Source of the DNA: Phaseolus vulgaris | Lineage: Eukaryota; Streptophyta; Magnoliopsida; Fabales; Fabaceae | Length of the DNA stretch: 64,000 nucleotides | Assembly: GCF_000499845.2 (NCBI RefSeq) | Contig: NC_023751.2 | Coordinates: 28,898,975-28,962,974 of the forward strand | Direction of reading: 5' to 3' | Part shown: positions 53,301 to 64,000 of the stretch, piece after piece | How positions within the stretch are numbered: position 1 is the first letter of the stretch | Layout of the letters: every line of letters begins with the position of its first letter | Notes under the pieces: model-generated | The model's input: only the letters and a program-made list of their open reading frames with translations | Database searches by the model: none | What the model was told of the DNA's origin: nothing | Translations under genes and position numbers: made by a program

Positions 53301-53982
53301 TCAAATTGTAGTGTTTTATATAAATTTACACGATGTCATCTAATCAACTTATCATGTACATGCAATTTCTTATTTGTGATTTTATTGCTATTCATTTAGA
53401 AAAGAGCATGAATGTTAGAAACATTAGGGGAAATGAATAATAAAAAGATTTTATCCGTTATATTGAATTGATGAGATGATATATTTATAATGGAATCCAC
53501 TTGTTTGAAAAAATATTAAACACAATTCTTTCAATTTTTTAGAGAAGACAAAAAAAAAAATAACGAAAAATTTGAAATGTAGATTTTTCTTTAAGTTTAA
53601 AATTAAATTATATATAAGTTAATTTATAGAAATTTTATCATGTGTTTATTTTAAGCAAATTTCTACTTTATTTTAGGTTCCATTCTCATCTATCTTCTAT
53701 CCAAAATCCCATATTAAGCAAAACATCTATTTTTTAGTGTCAAGTTGAACACTTACTCAAATGTTCATGTCTTTACTCTTAAGACAACATATATCTTCTC
53801 AACTTATCCAAACAATCTTCATGTTTATTGCTCCTCGATAAGAACCTAATATGAATATTTTTCATCTTCCTAGCCATTCTAATCAATTTTTTTTGAGACA
53901 ATAGAAAGAATACAAGTAACGATGAAATGATCAGATTCATAAGGCATACCCTTCCTACAAAAGAATTTTGTTTCTATTTGTA

Positions 53983-54310
53983 CACTGTAAAAAATAATCA
54001 ATTTACAGACGGATAATTATCGACAAATAAAAATCTATCAATAAAATGCGGTTATCTAAAATTTTTACTTACGGATGGCAAAAAACATAAATTTTATAAT
54101 TCTAGTGTCTATTTGTAGATAAAATTCGTTGGTAAATTGAACGTCAATATAAAAAATAAGTATTATGGAAGTGATGTCCTTATTTGTCGGTAAATGATAA
54201 CAAATATCTATTCGTTGATAAAGTTTATTGGTAAATTGAATATCAATATTAGAAATTAGTGTTATAAGTGTGATGGTCTATTTCATTGATAAATGACAAC
54301 AAATGCTTTC
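53983..54310. mobile_element. CACTA-like element end
   Basis: It starts CACTGTAAAAAATAATCAATTTACAGACGG and carries subterminal repeats of the kind GATAAANTTNRTTGGTAAATTGAAYRTCAATAT (54110-54150 and 54215-54250). Copies are about 108 bases apart, the pattern of CACTA subterminal regions. No transposase and no clear second end are seen. Confidence 0.45.
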
Positions 54311-54899
54311 GTATTTATTTAATTGATTTAATTATAGTATAATATCCTAAAAAAAACTAAACGTATTTCATGATATATAAAAATAATTCTTTGTATCGAT
54401 TCCTTATATATCCTTCCACATAATTTGTAAAAACTTATTTTTTTTCAAACTAGTAGACGTCATATTAGCTTTAAAAAAAACTTAAAAATTCTATTAAACT
54501 TTCTGTTATTTCACCATACTCCTTTTCTTCTTCTTTTCACCATACTCTTCAATGGTGTAGATCTTTGAAGTGCAATGAGATTCTAAAAGAGAAGAATGTT
54601 TTCCTCTCCTCTGCAACCCATCACCTTTTTCTATTGTCTATAGTAATTCAATTTTTTCCCCAAATTTCTCTCTATTTTTATTTCTATTAGGAGGAGTATA
54701 AGGTCAAATATGCAACACGTTGAATCATCTGTGCCCTATTTCCTAAACACTATTAAAAACAAAATCAATGCGACTCACAAAAGCCAACAAAAAAAAAACT
54801 CACATAAACTTAGGTGTAAATATGTTACTAGGTTTTTATACAATCCAAGGGTTTATTTTCCATTTTCTTGTGTTGACTGAGAGACATGGAATTTTTTTA

Positions 54900-55500
54900 T
54901 TCTATGTGCATGTTGTGGTGTAGCATCACTAGTGTATTAAAGCTCCCTGTGATGGCGACACAGTTGTGGAAAACAAATATCATTTGGTTGAAAAAGGATG
55001 CAACGAAAAGAGACCAAAGATGATGCAGGAGACAACAGAAGGACTATGGGATCTGCAAATTTTAGGATGGAAGCAACAAGGCAAAAGCAGAGTAAAGCTT
55101 TTCCTGGCAAGTGTAGAATGAGATACCTTTTGCAGCAAAAATAGTTGATGCTAGTGCAAGTGAAGACAATGCAGATTGTCTTAGCAACTTTGAAGGGATA
55201 TTTGACCATCATTAGAGGTTTTTATGGGAATGGTTTTGGGAGTGTATTTGTAAGGAAAACAATTTAAAGTATATTGTGCTGGAAATATGCAGATTTGCTG
55301 CATAATATGTTTTCTTTTGTTTTTCTATAGTGCTGAAAAATGCAGAGTTGCGCTGCTCTGAAAAATATTGATTCTTATAAGTTTTTCAATTTGTTGAGAT
55401 GCTTTTGGATGTTTTCTTGTGATTTGTTTTAGCATTAATATAAGGGTTGGAATACCCCTAAAGTGTTCCCTTTAATTAATTTAATTTTTACTGAAAAAAA
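54900..55500 (+). pseudogene. Probable LINE 3'-end fragment
   Basis: The end reads GGTTGGAATACCCCTAAAGTGTTCCC, then TTTAATTAATTTAATTTTTACTG and an A-rich tail near 55492-55502. This closely parallels the 3' end of the LINE ending at 12340 and plant L1 3' UTRs. The upstream 54940-55260 is less AT-rich and probably belongs to the same copy, but I cannot identify a coding frame in it. Confidence 0.45.
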
Positions 55501-55759
55501 ACATAAATATCTTTCTTTGTTAAAGACTTTGTATTTGATAACCACTTTCGTATAAGTATATTTTAGACCAATTCTCTACAAATGTCTTCTAATGATATGA
55601 ATGATATGACAAAACTACGATATTTCAGAAAACACATAATCCAAGTAAGAAAATTAACAAGAATCATAAATAATAGATTTTTTTTTTCACAGAAAACTTT
55701 GTTAGGAGGTGGATTTTAAACTTGACTGTTGGAGAAAAGCTACACAATGTGAGATATCT

Positions 55760-56105
55760 CCTTTGGAGTCAAATTAAACTTGGGAGACTGCTCTGCCTGA
55801 GGACAAAGCTACCATAGGTTGCAAATGGGTATTCAAAATAAAATATAAAACTAATGGGACAATTGAAAGGTATAAAGCAAGGCATGTGACAAAGGGACAC
55901 ACATAAACAAAATGAATTGACTACCTTGATAATTTTTCCCCAATAGCAAAGATGACCACCATAAGGTTGCTTCTTTCTCTAACTTCTATTTGTAATTGGG
56001 AATTTAAACAGTTATACATAAACAATGTCTTTTTAGAGGGAAATTTGAACAATGTGTACATGGTTGCTCCTCCTGGATTGACTTATATTCAACCAGGACA
56101 AAATG
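55760..56105 (+). pseudogene. Copia reverse-transcriptase fragment
   Basis: The + strand reads ATIGCKWVFKIKYKTNGTIERYKA, then KMTTIRLLLSLTSICNWEFKQ, NNVFLEGNLNNVYMVAPPGL, broken by stops. It is the N-terminal RT region, closely related to the start of this window (1-270; about four fifths identical by eye). It ends before the catalytic box. Confidence 0.78.
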
Positions 56106-58990
56106 ATAAAAAAGGAAGGCAAAAAATATATGAGAATTAATATATTTTCTATTTTTCTATTGAAATCAAAGTAGATTTTTTGAAAATATACAAACAGTAC
56201 ACACATTCTAGAGTCTAGCTAAAGAGAAAGAATGAAAAATAAAAAAGTCAATCAATAAAGACTAGAATCAGAAAAAACAAAATAAAGGTTTTACACCTGT
56301 TTAAAGAGAAACAACTAAAAATTAGAAAAGACACAATTGATTTTAACTTCCTTTCAAAAGCTTTCTGTCTATAACCTTTAATACATAACCTCATTTTTGC
56401 CTTACACTTATGCATTGGTTGATTTAACCTCGTTTTTGCCTTACACTTTTGCATTGATTGATTTAACTACTCTAACTTGAATTACTAGATGATTAAACCA
56501 CCAGATGCAATCGTTGATTGAAATCAAGATATCACCTACTATTCGTTTGATAAAATTCTTTAAAACTGCATGTGAATTACCAATGCTAGTTCCAAAATGA
56601 ATTTATAGAGTTGATTCAACAATTCAAAAACAATTGTTTCAACTGCTTAAAACAGGTCCATTGAACAACAATATTCATGCTTCTAGCAAATGCACCATTT
56701 GCTTTTATTGACAATATCTCCAACGCATGCAGAGAGACGTGCTGGAGAAGAAGTTAGGATCGCAACTCCATGAAATTACACTAGGTGACCTTCGATGTTG
56801 CCACGTTAGCTTCCTTGAGCAACTTCGTGATGTGAAAATCTTCTTGAAGGTCGAGGATGAGCTGGCTGATGCGTGTTGCCACACGTCGTCACTAATGCGA
56901 AAACACTTATTTCTGACAGCTAATATACAACATTTCGCTACCAAACACCGTTTATCAAAATGCGGTGACATTTTTGAAATTAAAACAGGTATATAGACAA
57001 CATTTGAAAGAGGAACCATTGTCTATTTAAATCACTAAAGGAATAGACAGTGGTTCCCTCTGTGATTTAAATAGATAGTGTTTCCTCTTACAACCGCTGT
57101 CTATACCCTCATTATTACCCTAATTCGATACTCTGCACCACTTGCGCTTTCGTTCTCTGCATTTTTTTTTCTTCTTTGCTCTCTCTCTTCAAATCTTTTG
57201 AACGTTCTCTTCACTCATTACCTTTGTATGTTCTTCCTACTCTCATTGTTTATTATTCCTCCATTCTTCCACCTGTTCATTGTTTAAGGTTCTTGTTCAT
57301 TGTTCCACCACCGCGCTCCACTTTCCCTCTACCGTCGCCGTCGTTGCCTTTGTAAGTTCTTCCTACCCTCATCTTATTTTTCCTCCATTCTTCCATTGGT
57401 TCATTTCCTATTCTTCCATTGGTTCATTGGTTAAGGTTCTTGCACTCCGCTTTTCCTCCACCATTGTCGATGCCCTGTCCTTCACCATCGTTGCCAACCT
57501 TGAGGTTGGTGTTGTTTTTATTTATTTATTTTTTTTTTTTTCTATATGTGACTTATAGACAACGGTTCTAGAACAAATGTCGTCTATACTCCAATAGAGG
57601 GTTTAGGGTTTAGGGTTTATTACTTGCTAATAGACAACGATTTTGAAATCAACGTGTAATTACTAAAAAAAAAAAGTTAATACATCTTGATCATGTGCTT
57701 TGCAGATGACTTTGATGAGGTTCGTACGCACCGAAACGTCAGCCGAAGGAGGAGACTGCGATAGAAGGCTCTTCAGTGGTTGATTGAGCACTGCCCTCAC
57801 CGCACGAGCCCACTTCTCTCTTGTCGGAGAGTAGAGAAGCCACGAGGTAGAGAGGAGTAAACTTGAACTACGCGTGGTGGTTGCTCACCGCTCACGAGAG
57901 CCTCCTTGGTCTTGTGCGTGAACTTCTTCTCCACTCCAAATTAATGAGTTTCACACATTGCAGCGCTCGAGTTAAACCAGCTCCTTGTGTATGAATCAGT
58001 TCTATCTAATCTCATGAAAATCGCACGTATGAGCAATTATTCACGCCACGCGAAAGAACGGATTTGCACCGAACAAGCACACTGAATCCAACTGAATGAA
58101 CAATCTTCGAATCACCACTTCAATCACTTGCTCGCAATCAACTGCCTCACGAATCATGAATTGCACTGTGTGCCACTGATTCAGTATACGCTTGAATAAA
58201 CTCGTTTCGCGCTTCATCATGCATATCACATACTTCAAATTCAATGCATCACGCTTCAACTATTCATTAATATTTATTTAAAACGAAATCAAACAATGAA
58301 ATTGCCAAACACGGAATGCGCCTCTCGTGTAAGATTTCGAATGGACAATTGTAACACGGAATAAAACAACGCGTTACAAAACATTATTGGAGTGGTGGAA
58401 ACAGAAAAAACACCAATTACTGATTGCACCACCACAAAATTTCAGAATAGTGACAAAAAATACGACACTAACTTCGGAAATGTCGAATTTGAAAATACTA
58501 ATCTCTTTTAAGATAGTTTCACATAATTCTCACCAAACGATTGGCAACACATAAAATATGGAAAAGAAGATCAAGAAACTATAATCTAGAGGCCATAATC
58601 AAGAAAAACTTAGAGTAGAGAAATATATGCTACTTTGAATTGAAAAATCAAATATTAAAACCAAAAATTCTAATGAAATATCTAAACAAAAATTCTAATG
58701 AAAAATCTAGACGATGCTTTTAAGAAAATAATTCAAATTAATTAATGGGCAAATTCAAAATTGTGAGTACAAGAATCTCAGTGTACCTTATACTGATGAT
58801 CCAAACACTACTGAAGTACATATAATAAATCTCTTAAAACTAGAATTTAAAAAATCTCTTACGATACAAAAAGTGGCAACATATATAAACTGAATACAAA
58901 TAAAAGAGAAAAAATAATTAAAAGATTCAATAAAAATCAAAACTAAAATATTACTGTAGATTTTGGTTATTGTGGAACTATTGTTGTGTT
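56106..58990. other. Mixed region with CACTA-like subterminal repeats and unassigned GC-richer DNA
   Basis: At 56710-56990 an 89-codon + frame (QRDVLEKKLGSQLHEITLG, FLEQLRDVKIFLKVEDELAD) has a helical, charged composition unlike chance, but I do not recognise it. Around 56985-57110 and 57550-57650 repeats of the form ATAGACAAC/GTTGTCTAT recur in both orientations, typical of CACTA-type subterminal DNA. Between, 57170-57520 is C/T-rich. 57705-58260 is GC-richer, with no convincing frame. 58261-58990 is AT-rich with nothing seen. Confidence 0.4.
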
Positions 58991-59034
58991 TGACTGAATG
59001 TGTTTCATAATGTTCCATTGTTAAACTTTTCAAT

Positions 59035-59398
59035 GAGCAACGCGTCGACTTCGATGGATGAAGTTCGAGAAGGGATTTGGATCACAGTAGTTAATGAGGT
59101 CTGGAGGCACAAAAATAAGGTTATCTTTAAAGGAAAAGTAGTAGATGTACTACAAGCTTTCGCATTGATCCAATTAAAGACTTGGTCGTGGGTTTCATCC
59201 AAGTCATAGTATGCGTTTTTTTCCTTTTCTAATTGGTGCATAGACCCGATGGTTTGTATTAGGATAATCTTATGAGATATTTACTTAATACATCGGGTGA
59301 CTTTCTCTGGGTTAAGTTAGAAGTTGTTATTATGTACAAGGACAACCCTTAAAGTAATTCATATTTATTTATTTATTTATTATCAATAAAAAAAATAT
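59035..59398 (+). pseudogene. LINE ORF2 C-terminal end and 3' UTR
   Basis: The + frame reads GIWITVVNEVWRHKNKVIFKG, then VVDVLQAFALIQLKTWSWVSSK, matching the tail of plant L1 ORF2 after the zf-RVT domain. NWCIDPMVCI follows in a shifted frame. The 3' end ACCCTTAAAGTAATTC with ATTTATTTATTT and an A-rich end near 59390 resembles a LINE 3' UTR. It is a 5'-truncated copy, as is usual for LINEs. Confidence 0.7.
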
Positions 59399-60480
59399 TA
59401 GATAAGAATAAAAAAATTCTATTCTAACTCAAATCCTACCCGGTAATCTCAGAAATGTTTCATCCATAATATTATCAACATTAATACAAACTGCATGATA
59501 CTATCAATAATTAATATAAAACTAAAAAAAAAATCATGAAATATAAAGATGATACATAAAGATGGTGATAATATACACAAGTATGTTTCATTAGTCATAA
59601 CTATAGATGTTGAAGTTTATAATATTTGAGGGATGTGTTTTTTCACACGTATAATATCCTCAGTATTTGTTTTCATAAACCCTTATTAAGAGTTACTAAT
59701 TCGAAAAGATATATGATATATTCGATTTCTATTTTAAATTGATGATTATAATTTACTCCATAAAGTGATATATCGTTATCCTATTTTTAAAAGCTTAGAT
59801 TTTGACATTTATCCAAAAAATTATTCTTTTATCACTATCAAATCTTTGGTTAAAAAACTTGAAAATATTAACTCAATTTATTGTAACATTTTGTATACTT
59901 CCGTTCATCAATAGTAGTTCCCTTCATTTATTTGTGTTTTGAAGAAATCAATCTACATCACACACTTTTCTTTACCATCTATTTTCATATTTTATATATT
60001 AAAAATGATTATTTAATATACATTCAAATTATATAAAATAAATATTTATCCGTAGAATAAATAAAAGAAAACTACTAATCAGGCCAAATAATTTAAAATA
60101 TATGTTCTTTCGCTAATTCGAAAGACTAACAAATGAGCTACGTGTTCTTCGTGTCGATCACGCGTGAGCGTGGTGAGCAAGCACACGCGTCTTCTCACAC
60201 CAGAACACAGAAAATTAAAAGTAAAAAGGAAATGAAATTTACGAAGAGTTGGTTATTATGGCTCCATTTAAGTTTAATCTGAATTGTTTGAGGCCAAATT
60301 AATGAGTCAGCAATTGCATAGTATGAAATAATTTTAATATATATTAAAAAAGTCGTAAATAAATATTATTACATATAAAATAGTAATTAAATATAGAAAA
60401 AAAGTTGAGTATGCGGGTGGGTGAAACCGGTTGAAGCGGGTCGGGTCGGGTGCGTGAGATGAGGGCACACCTCAGCTCAT
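59399..60480. other. AT-rich intergenic DNA upstream of the PPR-SMR gene
   Basis: No gene is seen. At 60130-60190 a GC-rich patch with several CGTG/CACG words occurs. At 60415-60470 GGGTCGGGTCGGGTGCGTG stands out just before the transcribed region and may be promoter sequence of the PPR gene. Confidence 0.4.
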
Positions 60481-61061
60481 ATGGATACATTAGCTTCTGC
60501 CCCAAGTTGTTTGGAAAAGTCTACCCTTCAACGCCACACACAACACAAACCATACCAGCCGCCACCCTTTCCTCCACCTTCTCAACCCCTTCTATGCTTC
60601 CATAGCACCATTCAATCATGCAGGTACCTCTCTTCACTCCCGCAACGCCTTGCATATGTCTTCCTTCGTTCGGAACCATCGCATGTTTCATGTTTTGTTT
60701 TTTTTCTAAATCACAGGTTTTTCCTTTCAATTGCTTTAAAACTTTAACGACTATGCTTACCCTTGCCCCTTGTTAGTGTCTTTCTGGGTCAAATGGAATT
60801 GCCGCAACGTTTTCTTCTGTAAAAATGCATGTTTTGACCATGTTATTTCAATTTTGTTTATTGGACATTATTTAGTATTGAAACAGTGATAATTAGGTGT
60901 ATGTTGTTATAGTTGGGGCTATGGGACCTGCATTTCGCATTTTGCTGTGGTTGTTATTTTGTTTGTTTGTTTGCTGTCATGTGATTCTACTTTCAATTTT
61001 TTTTTTTTCGTTTTGGTTTTGTTATGATGACATGTTGAGTTTTGTTGGCAGAATATGTTAA
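60481..61061 (+). promoter_or_regulatory. PPR-SMR 5' leader: probable intron and overlapping upstream ORF
   Basis: A donor CAG|GTACC (60624) and acceptor TTGGCAG|AAT (ends 61051) suggest a 428-bp leader intron. In the spliced leader an ATG at 60481 opens a 50-codon frame that stops at 61059-61061, past the main ATG at 61055. A second ATG at 60618 reads in frame into the protein as M-Q-N-M. Confidence 0.45.
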
Positions 61062-63691
61062 GAGCAAAGCAGATCAGTACCCTTTCGAGTAATGCTAGGA
61101 GTTTTTTGCTTGGGGGTTCGCGATGTAATGGAGCTGATGGCAATTCATGCACTTGCCCTGAGGATGAAACATGTATCTCAAGAGGACAGCAGAGAAAAAA
61201 TAGTGAAGATTTGGTTGTTCAGAAACCTTCTTCCTTAGTATCCAAAACCACATCTCAAGTTGTAGGAACACTGGTCTCGGGAAGCTTGGCAAATGGGCCT
61301 GCTTCTCACAAGGCTGGGGATGTTGGTCAATCTGGTTGTGTACAACAAATTCGGTCTACTTCGTTTGCACCGAGTAGGCCGGACTCTGTGACATACGCTT
61401 GTGTTGTTGATGGTGTTCAGGACCATGTTGCTCATTCGTCTTCTGTTAATGCTGACCAGTTTTATAGGGCCGGTATTGCTGCTGTTAATTTTATTTCTGA
61501 TGTAGTTAATTATAAGTTTCCTTTGTCAGATGGCATGGGAATACTAAACTACTCTAAGAATTATATGGTTGATCCTGGCAGAGCCCTACCCAGCATTAGA
61601 TCTTCCAATGTGAAGCAAATTAGAAAGGAGAGTTTTACTGCCGTTCATCCCAAACCACCTGTCTCTACTCATCCCGGGCCATCAAAACCTACGAATAATC
61701 ATCATGGGGCAAAGGGAAAAGGTGATAAATCAAATTTAGCTAAAGGCTTTAAGCCTGTTGCTTCTCCAGGGATAGAGAAGTCAGGGGAAGCTCCAAATAT
61801 TCCAGTAAATAGCCATGATCGCAGAGCCTTGCCACAGAGAACAAGAACTCGTCCAAACCGCTTTGTGACAAATTTTGGTTCTAATATGCCAAGTTCAAAT
61901 CCACAGATGGCAGGGTCATTCAAGGAAAGTTTCTGTAAATACACAAGGAATGTGAATATGGCAGCAGGAATTGCTCCATCAAACAGGCATTTTACTAATT
62001 CTGGGCATGTTGTGGATATGGTTAAAGATATGCTGAGACAGTTAAAGTGGGGTCCTGCTACGGAGAAGGCTCTTTGTAACCTGAATTTTTCAATTGATGC
62101 ATACCAAGCTAACCAGATCCTAAAGCAACTTCAAGATCATTCTGTTGCTCTAAGCTTCTTTTACTGGCTAAAGCTACAACCGGGCTTCTGGCATGATGGG
62201 CATACTTACACCACCATGGTTGGTATCCTGGGCCGGGCAAGAGAGTTTGGTGCTATTAACAAATTGCTAGAGCAGATGGTCAAGGATGGATGCCAGCCTA
62301 ATGTTGTTACTTACAACCGTCTAATTCACAGCTATGGCCGTGCAAACTACCTAAGGGAGGCACTGAATGTGTTCAACCAAATGCAGAAGATGGGATGTGA
62401 ACCAGATCGTGTTACTTACTGCACACTCATAGATATCCATGCAAAAGCTGGATTTCTTGATGTGGCTATGTCTATGTATGAAAGAATGCAAGAAGTTGGC
62501 CTTTCTCCTGACACATTTACATACAGTGTCATGATCAACTGCCTTGGAAAATCTGGTAACTTGTCTGCTGCTCATAGGCTATTTTGTGAAATGGTTGAGC
62601 AGGGTTGTGTTCCTAATATTGTCACTTACAATATCTTGATTGCTTTACAAGCTAAAGCAAGGAACTATCAGACAGCATTGAAACTATACCGTGACATGCA
62701 GAATGCAGGATTTAAACCTGACAAAGTTACTTACAGCATTGTAATGGAGGTACTCGGTCACTGTGGGTATCTTGAGGAGGCAGAAGCAGTTTTCATTAAG
62801 ATGAAACAGAACAATTGGATTCCTGATGAACCCGTGTATGGTCTTCTGATAGATCTGTGGGGAAAGGCTGGTAATGTTGAGAAGGCTTGGGAATGGTATC
62901 AGGCCATGGTGAGAGCAGGTTTGCTTCCAAATGTACCAACTTGCAATTCACTTCTGAGTGCATTCCTAAGGGTGCATCGATTACCAGATGCATACAATCT
63001 TCTCCAAAACATGGTGGCTCTTGGCTTAAACCCCTCTTTGCAGACTTACACTCTACTTCTAAGTTGTTGTACGGAGGCACAATCGATGTATGATATGTGT
63101 TTTTGTCGTGAGCTTATGGCAGTTACTGGCCATCCAGCACATACATTCTTACAGTCCATGCCAGCAGCTGGACCTGATGGTCAAAACGTGCGGGATCATG
63201 TGAGCAGATTCCTAGACCTTATGCATTCTGAGGATAGAGAAGGCAAAAGAGGGCTTGTGGATGCAGTGGTGGACTTTCTTCACAAATCTGGGCTGAAGGA
63301 GGAGGCTGGTTCAGTTTGGGAGGTGGCTGCTCAAAAAAATGTGTATCCTGATGCTGTGAAGGAGAAAAGCTCTTGTTATTGGCTTATAAATCTTCATGTC
63401 ATGTCTGATGGAACTGCTGTAACAGCATTGTCTAGGACCCTTGCTTCGTTTCGCCAGAAGATGCTGACATCTGGGGTTGGCCCTAACAGGATAGATATCA
63501 TCACTGGATGGGGTCGAAGGAGTAGGGTGACAGGTTCTTCTCTTGTGAGACAGACAGTGCATGAACTGCTGAATCTCTTCAGTTTCCCATTTTTCACTGA
63601 AAATGGAAATTCAGGCTGTTTTGTAGGATGTGGGGAGCCTCTTAGTCAATGGTTGAACCACTCTTATGTTGAGCGAATGCATTTACTATAA
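61055..63691 (+). CDS. PPR-SMR protein (pentatricopeptide repeats plus C-terminal SMR domain)
   Basis: A single coding exon of 878 residues, near the length I expect for At1g18900/At1g74750-type proteins, which it resembles along its length. Residues 1-25 (MLRAKQISTLSSNARSF) lack acidic residues and look like an organellar presequence. Residues 40-370 are mostly disordered, S/P/N-rich. About 383-672 holds eight to nine P-class 35-residue PPR motifs (VVTYNRLIHSYGRANYLREA, then RVTYCTLIDIHAKAGFLDVA and so on). About 778-878 is an SMR domain, with LHVMSDGTAVTALSRTL and TGWGRRSR near 818. P-class PPR proteins bind organellar RNA in a sequence-guided way. SMR may add nuclease or nucleic-acid binding activity; the exact target is unknown. 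The ATG chosen matches the family's MLRAKQ start. Confidence 0.95.
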   Translation: MLRAKQISTLSSNARSFLLGGSRCNGADGNSCTCPEDETCISRGQQRKNSEDLVVQKPSSLVSKTTSQVVGTLVSGSLANGPASHKAGDVGQSGCVQQIRSTSFAPSRPDSVTYACVVDGVQDHVAHSSSVNADQFYRAGIAAVNFISDVVNYKFPLSDGMGILNYSKNYMVDPGRALPSIRSSNVKQIRKESFTAVHPKPPVSTHPGPSKPTNNHHGAKGKGDKSNLAKGFKPVASPGIEKSGEAPNIPVNSHDRRALPQRTRTRPNRFVTNFGSNMPSSNPQMAGSFKESFCKYTRNVNMAAGIAPSNRHFTNSGHVVDMVKDMLRQLKWGPATEKALCNLNFSIDAYQANQILKQLQDHSVALSFFYWLKLQPGFWHDGHTYTTMVGILGRAREFGAINKLLEQMVKDGCQPNVVTYNRLIHSYGRANYLREALNVFNQMQKMGCEPDRVTYCTLIDIHAKAGFLDVAMSMYERMQEVGLSPDTFTYSVMINCLGKSGNLSAAHRLFCEMVEQGCVPNIVTYNILIALQAKARNYQTALKLYRDMQNAGFKPDKVTYSIVMEVLGHCGYLEEAEAVFIKMKQNNWIPDEPVYGLLIDLWGKAGNVEKAWEWYQAMVRAGLLPNVPTCNSLLSAFLRVHRLPDAYNLLQNMVALGLNPSLQTYTLLLSCCTEAQSMYDMCFCRELMAVTGHPAHTFLQSMPAAGPDGQNVRDHVSRFLDLMHSEDREGKRGLVDAVVDFLHKSGLKEEAGSVWEVAAQKNVYPDAVKEKSSCYWLINLHVMSDGTAVTALSRTLASFRQKMLTSGVGPNRIDIITGWGRRSRVTGSSLVRQTVHELLNLFSFPFFTENGNSGCFVGCGEPLSQWLNHSYVERMHLL

Positions 63692-64000
63692 TTGGTAATT
63701 GTAGAATTGTTTCCACTTCAGCTTAGACACAATTTTGCTGAGGGAAATGAAGTGGAATTCTTCTGCACTGTTGACATTGTATGTAATTTTAGCTGGTCAG
63801 TGTGCACTTATCCAAGTTATCAATTTTTAATATTGGGAATGATAAACTCAGTGCTTGTTAGCAATCTTCACTCTGCAATTCTTCATCTTCTTATTAGTCG
63901 CTTATTTAAAATTCAAAACAAAAGCTACGAGACTCGGACACTTATCTTAAATTGGACACACGTATCAAACATCGATACTCAAAAGATACTTGTAGGACAC
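63692..64000. other. 3' flank of the PPR-SMR gene
   Basis: Contains the presumed 3' UTR. After about 63910 the sequence GACTCGGACACTTATC, then GGACACACGTATC and ATACTTGTAGGACAC resembles a dispersed GACAC-rich repeat. No further gene starts before the window ends. Confidence 0.4.

Larger units (their letters stand above)
46440..53982. other. Large AT-rich intergenic region
   Basis: The first ~120 bases (to about 46560) hold the kinase 5' UTR/promoter with a CT-rich stretch. After that I see no gene. Embedded are a TRIM-like LTR fragment (49145-49260) and an (AT)n run (50321-50356). The segments 49390-49520 and 50400-50900 are less AT-rich and non-repetitive, but no frame looks coding. Short frames at 49396-49802, 50097 and 51093 are low-complexity. 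Confidence 0.45.

Overview
The window is nuclear DNA of a flowering plant, most likely a legume of the bean/cowpea/soybean group. It is AT-rich. It holds three intron-bearing or land-plant-type genes, and most of the rest is retrotransposon and MITE debris. Short repeats with a TGTTGG...CCCACATCG-type end and TGGTAT primer-site remnants are, to my knowledge, common in legume genomes. The species call is inference.

Layout: 1-13.3 kb is nested mobile DNA. It holds a decayed copia pol fragment, a Tourist-like MITE, a foldback MITE and a LINE. The LINE is split by a 6.4-kb Ty1/copia element (4839-11210, 5-bp target duplication CACTA), and a tandem TRIM-like array follows. 13.3-19.5 kb is AT-rich with small duplications. 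19507-24230 is a second complete Ty1/copia element (target duplication ATTAT) with a nearly intact pol. 24.2-31.5 kb is AT-rich with MITEs.

The genes are: a two-exon type-II (DnaJB-like) J-protein co-chaperone at 31528-35035 (-); a seven-exon calcium-dependent protein kinase closest to CPK13 at 42382-46439 (-), 550 residues with all four EF-hands; and a PPR-SMR protein at 61055-63691 (+), 878 residues, resembling Arabidopsis At1g18900/At1g74750. They are unrelated in function (protein folding, calcium signalling, organellar RNA) and 7-15 kb apart, as usual in a plant chromosome. Between them lie broken copia pieces (37.4-38.7 and 55.8-56.1 kb), LINE tails (54.9-55.5 and 59.0-59.4 kb) and CACTA-like ends.

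I found no operon, CRISPR array, rRNA or tRNA, and no convincing new biological system. The most informative observations are the history of the two copia elements (datable insertion, deletions that removed protease and reverse-transcriptase cores and the primer site, a hairpin at the primer site), the tandem TRIM array, and the overlapping upstream AUGs of the PPR gene. All exon boundaries were read by eye.
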